Positions 60,690 to 64,000 of a DNA stretch of 64,000 bases are shown piece by piece. Location of the stretch: positions 1-64,000 of the forward strand of contig SZPK01000009.1 in NCBI GenBank assembly GCA_030263665.1, read 5' to 3'. Source of the DNA: Villigracilis sp024434165. Lineage in GTDB: Bacteria > Chloroflexota > Anaerolineae > Anaerolineales > Villigracilaceae. The notes under the pieces are model-generated. The model did not search any database and was not told where the DNA came from. It saw only the letters and a list, made by a program, of their open reading frames with translations. Numbering within the stretch: the stretch's first letter is position 1; the number at the start of each line of letters is the position of its first letter. The position numbers and the translations under genes are program-made.

Positions 60690-61070
60690 ATGATCAACTT
60701 TTTTGTATGGATCATTGCAGGGGCTGTCATTGGCTGGGTGGCCAGCCTGGTCATGAAGACCAACAGTCGACAGGGACTGATCGCCGATATTATCGTTGGT
60801 ATCGTCGGAGCATTTGTGGCAGGCGTTTTTCTGAGCCCACTTTTCAACATCAGCACGATCAATGAAGGCAATTTCAGCATTCCGGCTTTGTTGGTATCGC
60901 TGGGCGGTGCGATTATCCTGCTGGCGATTTCCAAGCTGTTTCGCAATCTCGTCGGGTTCTTGGTGGTTCTGATCCTCCTGCTTTTGATCTTTATCTATTT
61001 AAACTGCTGGGTGATGGATTCTGCCTCTCAGTTTTGCGCAAGTGTCAGGTTTCTACCTTTCCTTCAATAG
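60690..61070 (+). CDS. GlsB/YeaQ/YmgE-type stress membrane protein with a C-terminal extension
   Basis: 126 residues from the ATG at 60690. The GlsB (transglycosylase-associated) core (1-~85) has I-A-G-A-V-I-G-W-V-A-S and G-L-I-A-D-I-I-V-G-I-V-G-A-F-V-A-G, with three helices. An extra hydrophobic helix and a Cys-containing tail lie beyond the normal end. It is paralogous to the gene at 62372, which stops at the usual length. The extension may be a frameshift product. Confidence 0.85.
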   Translation: MINFFVWIIAGAVIGWVASLVMKTNSRQGLIADIIVGIVGAFVAGVFLSPLFNISTINEGNFSIPALLVSLGGAIILLAISKLFRNLVGFLVVLILLLLIFIYLNCWVMDSASQFCASVRFLPFLQ

Positions 61071-61125
61071 TCCTTTTGGAGAAATAACGATCAACGATCT
61101 GTAAGTCATTCGCTGGAGGTGTGTG

Positions 61126-61518
61126 ATGAAAGGATTTGTACAAAACATCGAAGATATCGTCAACAAGAATAAGGAGTTTCGCCGGGTGCTTTACACAGCC
61201 AGGAATATTCAGCTTGTTGTCATGTCATTGAACCCCAAGGAAGAAATTGGGATGGAATTGCACGAGTTGGACCAGTTCTTCCGTGTGGAAGAGGGAACCG
61301 GGGAGGCACTGCTCGAAGGGATTCGCACTGAACTTAGCACGGGCTTTGTTGTGCTCGTTCCGGCCGGCACGACACATAATATTATCAATACCGGTAATGT
61401 TCCTTTGAAGCTCTATACACTCTACGCTCCTCCCAATCATCGTGACGGGGTTGTCCATCACACTCGGACCGAAGCCGAGAAGGATAATGAGCATTTCGAT
61501 GGTAAGACGACGGAATAG
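61126..61518 (+). CDS. Cupin-domain protein
   Basis: 130 residues; ATG behind GGAGGT. The two cupin motifs are seen: G-M-E-L-H-E-L-D-Q-F-F-R-V (motif 1) and V-P-A-G-T-T-H-N-I-I-N-T-G (motif 2). Metal ligands (His, Glu/Asp, His) are compatible with an iron or manganese site. Small one-domain cupins of this kind have many roles; the substrate is unknown. Sits within the stress cluster. Confidence 0.9.
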   Translation: MKGFVQNIEDIVNKNKEFRRVLYTARNIQLVVMSLNPKEEIGMELHELDQFFRVEEGTGEALLEGIRTELSTGFVVLVPAGTTHNIINTGNVPLKLYTLYAPPNHRDGVVHHTRTEAEKDNEHFDGKTTE

Positions 61519-61570
61519 TGATGTAATAAAGTGCTCGGCTGTATATAGCGGCATAAATCAAAAATTTGTA

Positions 61571-61632
61571 TCTCCCCCAAGTGGTGGAGATACAAACTCC
61601 CCAGCCGATGGATGTGGTTGGGGAGTTTGTAT
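61571..61632. repeat. Covarying hairpin element, copy B
   Basis: A 17-bp stem (61590-61606 with 61616-61632, one G-T pair) and a 9-base loop, preceded by a GTATCTCC/GGAGATAC hairpin. It ends 14 bp before the receiver ATG at 61647. Confidence 0.75.
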
Positions 61633-61646
61633 CATACGATAAATAT

Positions 61647-62018
61647 ATGATCCGTGTATATATTGCCGATGCAAAAACTGAAGAACGTGCTGCCCTACGA
61701 CTGGTGTTACTAGACCTGAAGATGGATATAGCCGGTGAAGCCGCTGACTGGGCAACCACATTGGCGCAAGCACCGATCAATCGTACGGATATGTTGTTGG
61801 TTGATTGGGACTTGCTTCCAGCCTCACCAACTTCGGCTCTGGATGAGCTTCGTAGAGCCTGCCCGGCTGCACTGGTCATTATTCTCATCAGCCATCTGGA
61901 CGCCCGTCAGCAAGCTGCCCTGTCTGCTGGCGCCGATGCATTTATCAGTAAAGGTGAAATGCCAGATCGGGTAGCCGAACGTCTGCGTTCCATCGCTGCA
62001 GGCTTTCGTGCCCGCTGA
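61647..62018 (+). CDS. Stand-alone response-regulator receiver
   Basis: 123 residues, one receiver domain and no output. Phospho-acceptor Asp53 (L-V-D-W-D), acidic pocket from A-D-A and switch Lys102 in I-S-K-G. A short 5' region: the hairpin element ends 14 bp before the ATG and no clear ribosome binding site is seen. Likely a phosphate relay or a c-di-GMP network partner. Confidence 0.85.
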   Translation: MIRVYIADAKTEERAALRLVLLDLKMDIAGEAADWATTLAQAPINRTDMLLVDWDLLPASPTSALDELRRACPAALVIILISHLDARQQAALSAGADAFISKGEMPDRVAERLRSIAAGFRAR

Positions 62019-62121
62019 TGCCATTGGCTGGATGAGAGTTCTGAGAACCGGCGCACCTACGCTGTCTCGAGCGCCGGCGATACCTGAGACAGCGATTTCA
62101 AATGATCTGGATGATCAAATT

Positions 62122-62361
62122 ATGAACAAAGATATTGTGGACGGTAAATGGAAACAGGTCCGCGGCAAAGCAAAAATATGGTGGGGCAAGCTCACTGATG
62201 ACGACCTGGATCGCGCTGCGGGCAAATTCGAGGTCCTCGTGGGTTTGTTGCAGGAAAAATATGGCTATACCCGTGAAGCCGCAGCCAGCGAGATCGAGAA
62301 GCGCTTGGCGGAATTTGAGTCCAGCCTCAAAGTGAAAACAGAACCAACCACGGTTAAATAA
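62122..62361 (+). CDS. CsbD-like stress protein
   Basis: 79 residues from the ATG at 62122. The family signature is V-D-G-K-W-K-Q-V-R-G-K-A-K near the N-terminus, followed by W-G-K-L-T-D-D-D-L and A-A-G-K-F-E-V-L-V-G-L-L-Q-E-K-Y-G-Y. CsbD-like proteins are general stress proteins of unknown mechanism, often sigma-B controlled. A GC-rich inverted repeat (CGCTGTCTC/GAGACAGCG) lies about 30-60 bp upstream. Confidence 0.92.
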   Translation: MNKDIVDGKWKQVRGKAKIWWGKLTDDDLDRAAGKFEVLVGLLQEKYGYTREAAASEIEKRLAEFESSLKVKTEPTTVK

Positions 62362-62371
62362 AGGATAAAAA

Positions 62372-62626
62372 ATGAACATTATCATCTATCTCATAGCCGG
62401 AGCGATTGTAGGTTATATCGCCAGCAGGATTATGCGTACGAATTCGCAACAGGGTTTGCTGCTCGATATTGTCGTGGGCATTATCGGCGCCTTTTTGGCT
62501 GGTTATTTCATCAGCCCATTGTTGGGTGTGGGAACGATCAATGAAGCCATTACCATCCCAACCATGCTGGTCACCCTGGTTGGCTCCGTTGTATTGCTGT
62601 GGATTGTTAAGATGATCCGCCGCTAA
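62372..62626 (+). CDS. GlsB/YeaQ/YmgE-type stress membrane protein
   Basis: 84 residues, the usual length, with three helices: I-A-G-A-I-V-G-Y-I-A-S, G-L-L-L-D-I-V-V-G-I-I-G-A-F-L-A-G-Y and the final V-T-L-V-G-S-V-V-L-L. AAGGA box before the ATG. Paralogue of the gene at 60690. Ten bp after CsbD; probably co-transcribed. Confidence 0.93.
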   Translation: MNIIIYLIAGAIVGYIASRIMRTNSQQGLLLDIVVGIIGAFLAGYFISPLLGVGTINEAITIPTMLVTLVGSVVLLWIVKMIRR

Positions 62627-62763
62627 TGGAGTAGTTTCCATCCTGTTTTACGAACAGGCATTTCCCAATAACCTGCTCGCAAAACCATTTATGTCAAGAA
62701 CATGTTTTTAGCAGAAAAAGCCCAATATTCTGGGGAATTTCCTACTTGAAAGGAAGCATCAAA

Positions 62764-63177
62764 ATGTTAAATGAGAATAGAGTGTCAGAGACCAGAACGT
62801 CTCAAAACGATCCTGAGCGCGAACAACGCATCTTCAGCTTTAAGCTGACACAATTGGTTTGGCTGTTATTCGGTATTCTCGAGGTTATGATCGCACTCCG
62901 CATCGGACTTAAGTTGATCGGTGCCAACCCTGCGAGCCCGATTGTCTCCCTGATCTATGGGTTTACCTACCTATTCCTGTTCCCCTTCGAAGGTCTGATT
63001 GCCTCGCCAACGAGTGGCAACATCGTGCTTGAACTCTCCTCCATGTTTGCAATGCTGATCTATGGACTGATTGCCTGGGCAGTGGAAAGAATTGTCTGGT
63101 TGCTCTTTTATCGTCCCCGCGGACAGGTGGTGGCAGTGGCCGAAACCAACACTAGCGAAAGCCGATCCGACCACTAA
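62764..63177 (+). CDS. YggT-family membrane protein
   Basis: 137 residues from the ATG at 62764 behind AAAGGAAG. After a charged N-terminus, two hydrophobic hairpins are seen (~32-60 and ~65-110), with R-I-G-L-K-L-I-G-A-N-P-A-S-P-I-V between, as in YggT proteins. The family is linked to envelope integrity and stress resistance, and to cell division in some bacteria. Confidence 0.8.
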   Translation: MLNENRVSETRTSQNDPEREQRIFSFKLTQLVWLLFGILEVMIALRIGLKLIGANPASPIVSLIYGFTYLFLFPFEGLIASPTSGNIVLELSSMFAMLIYGLIAWAVERIVWLLFYRPRGQVVAVAETNTSESRSDH

Positions 63178-63192
63178 ATCAGGAATACTGAA

Positions 63193-63354
63193 ATGCAATT
63201 TCTCTTCCATCAACCAGAGTCTGATACCCAGCAATCAGGCAGCTTTTTCGCCATCCTGTATTGGTTGACAGGTCTCATATGGCTGACGGAAGAGGAGCAG
63301 GAAGCCGCCAGCATTTATTTGGACAACTTGTATGATGATGGCGATAAAAGTTAA
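63193..63354 (+). CDS. Small 53-residue protein of unknown function
   Basis: Open frame from ATG to TAA with AGGAA ~8 bases upstream. Sequence features: a central aromatic hydrophobic stretch (F-F-A-I-L-Y-W-L-T-G-L-I-W-L) and an acidic C-terminus (E-E-E-Q-E-A-A...D-N-L-Y-D-D-G-D). It lies between the YggT and YtxH genes and is likely part of the same stress operon. It could be a small membrane-associated protein. Confidence 0.6.
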   Translation: MQFLFHQPESDTQQSGSFFAILYWLTGLIWLTEEEQEAASIYLDNLYDDGDKS

Positions 63355-63369
63355 AGAAAAGGATAAAAA

Positions 63370-63723
63370 ATGATCCACGATAATCAAGAAATTTCCTACC
63401 GCAGTAAAAATGTCCTGGGTGTTTTCATAGGCGTATTGGTCGGAGGGTTAGCTGGAGCTATAACGATGCTGTTACTGGCGCCGCAATCTGGAAAGGATAC
63501 CCGAATGCAGATCCATAAAAGAGGTATCGAACTGCGAGATCGCACAACCGAAATGGTGGAAGATGTCATGTCACAGGTGCAGTCTAGCAGAGATAAACTG
63601 ACTATGAGCGGACGCGAGAAACTTCAGGAATTAAAACATCAGGGTCAGGAATTGGTGGCTGAGCAATTGGATCACGTATCCGAAGTTGCACAGGCCGGGA
63701 AAAAGGCGATCCAAGGTTCCTGA
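63370..63723 (+). CDS. YtxH domain-containing stress protein
   Basis: 117 residues. AAGGAT box. One glycine-rich TM helix near residues 17-37 (F-I-G-V-L-V-G-G-L-A-G-A) is followed by L-L-L-A-P-Q-S-G-K-D-T-R (YtxH signature) and a long amphipathic helix. Related to YtxH/GvpP-like stress proteins. Confidence 0.9.
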   Translation: MIHDNQEISYRSKNVLGVFIGVLVGGLAGAITMLLLAPQSGKDTRMQIHKRGIELRDRTTEMVEDVMSQVQSSRDKLTMSGREKLQELKHQGQELVAEQLDHVSEVAQAGKKAIQGS

Positions 63724-63797
63724 TTTAAATGTCGTAAAGAATCACCCGCTTAGAACGGTCGGACAAAATTTCCTAAAAGAAGAAGGTTTCTTTGTTA

Positions 63798-63944
63798 ATG
63801 GTTTTGATCTTGGCACTGACCATGTTTTGGGTGCATAGTTTCTTCGGAAACCCAAACTCTTCTAGTAATTTTTACACGGGCGGTTTTATGAATATGTTGA
63901 GTGCCGTGATCATCATTCTGATCATTGTCGGGTTTTTATCTTAG
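63798..63944 (+). CDS. Small two-helix membrane protein
   Basis: 48 residues from ATG to TAG. Hydrophobic stretches at residues 1-15 and 32-47 flank a short polar loop with N-P-N-S-S-S-N. An AAGAAGG box is ~12 bases upstream. Probably a real small membrane protein of the stress cluster, but evidence is limited to open frame and hydrophobic profile. Confidence 0.45.
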   Translation: MVLILALTMFWVHSFFGNPNSSSNFYTGGFMNMLSAVIIILIIVGFLS

Positions 63945-64000
63945 CACCCACGAGTCTGTCCTTGAAGATTTATTGGTATTGTGAGCTGGAGCACATCCCC

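Overview
The window looks like a chromosomal segment of a Chloroflexota bacterium, most likely an Anaerolineae (Anaerolineales) member. This is inferred from gene style, not from a marker gene: Thr/Pro-linker lipoproteins with WD40 or NBR1-like Ig domains, a caspase-WD40 protein and a CHAT-TPR protein, a GT4/GH130 mannoside pair, a dense set of small envelope-stress proteins (dodecin, two GlsB-type, CsbD, YggT, YtxH), and AGGAG-type ribosome binding sites. By eye the backbone is of moderate to high GC, while about 31.4-51.4 kb is visibly more AT-rich.

Region 1 (1-20.4 kb, backbone): the 3' end of a large secreted FnIII protein, a haem c lipoprotein, an NBR1-Ig membrane protein, DUF4342, a PPOX-fold flavoprotein, an M29 aminopeptidase, a GNAT protein, a 7TM-GAF histidine kinase, a GH13 hydrolase with a Lys-rich tail, a translationally coupled pair (small EACC1-like membrane protein and a caspase-14 WD40 protein), DUF2177, a SWIM zinc-finger protein behind a leader-peptide/attenuator-like region, a Tat-exported L,D-transpeptidase, a solitary beta-class DNA methyltransferase and a response regulator with a degenerate receiver.

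Region 2 (20.4-31.9 kb): an initiator tRNA-Met followed at once by a plasmid-like integrated element. It carries three tyrosine recombinases, a divergent XRE/Cro-like switch with palindromic operators, a tightly overlapping operon (Cro-like, SH3 lipoprotein, 4-TM protein, small protein, ParA, candidate ParB-type partner), a CHC2-TOPRIM-ATPase primase/helicase and, just behind it, an iteron array of TGAACTACT repeats that looks like a replication origin. No second copy of the tRNA 3' end was found, so the right border is open.

Region 3 (31.9-51.4 kb, AT-richer accessory genes): a 1330-residue double-propeller WD40 lipoprotein, a replication-relaxation-like protein with a small partner, and a type I restriction-modification operon (hsdM, hsdS, hsdR) with a HEPN-domain protein between hsdS and hsdR. 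The latter recalls PrrC-type anticodon nucleases placed inside type Ic loci. A TPR membrane protein, a lipoprotein and a 1195-residue CHAT-TPR protease-like protein follow. This region is best read as defence/conflict and signalling cargo.

Region 4 (51.7-64 kb): GH130 and GT4-fusion enzymes, a frameshifted SRPBCC gene, RRM and SnoaL-like proteins, a NarL-type two-component system, a diguanylate cyclase with a truncated PAS duplicate beside it, and the stress-protein cluster. Two copies of a covarying hairpin element lie among these genes. Several lesions (SRPBCC, hsdM start, truncated PAS) are one-base frameshifts or close to it, so uncorrected indels in the assembly are an alternative to true pseudogenes.
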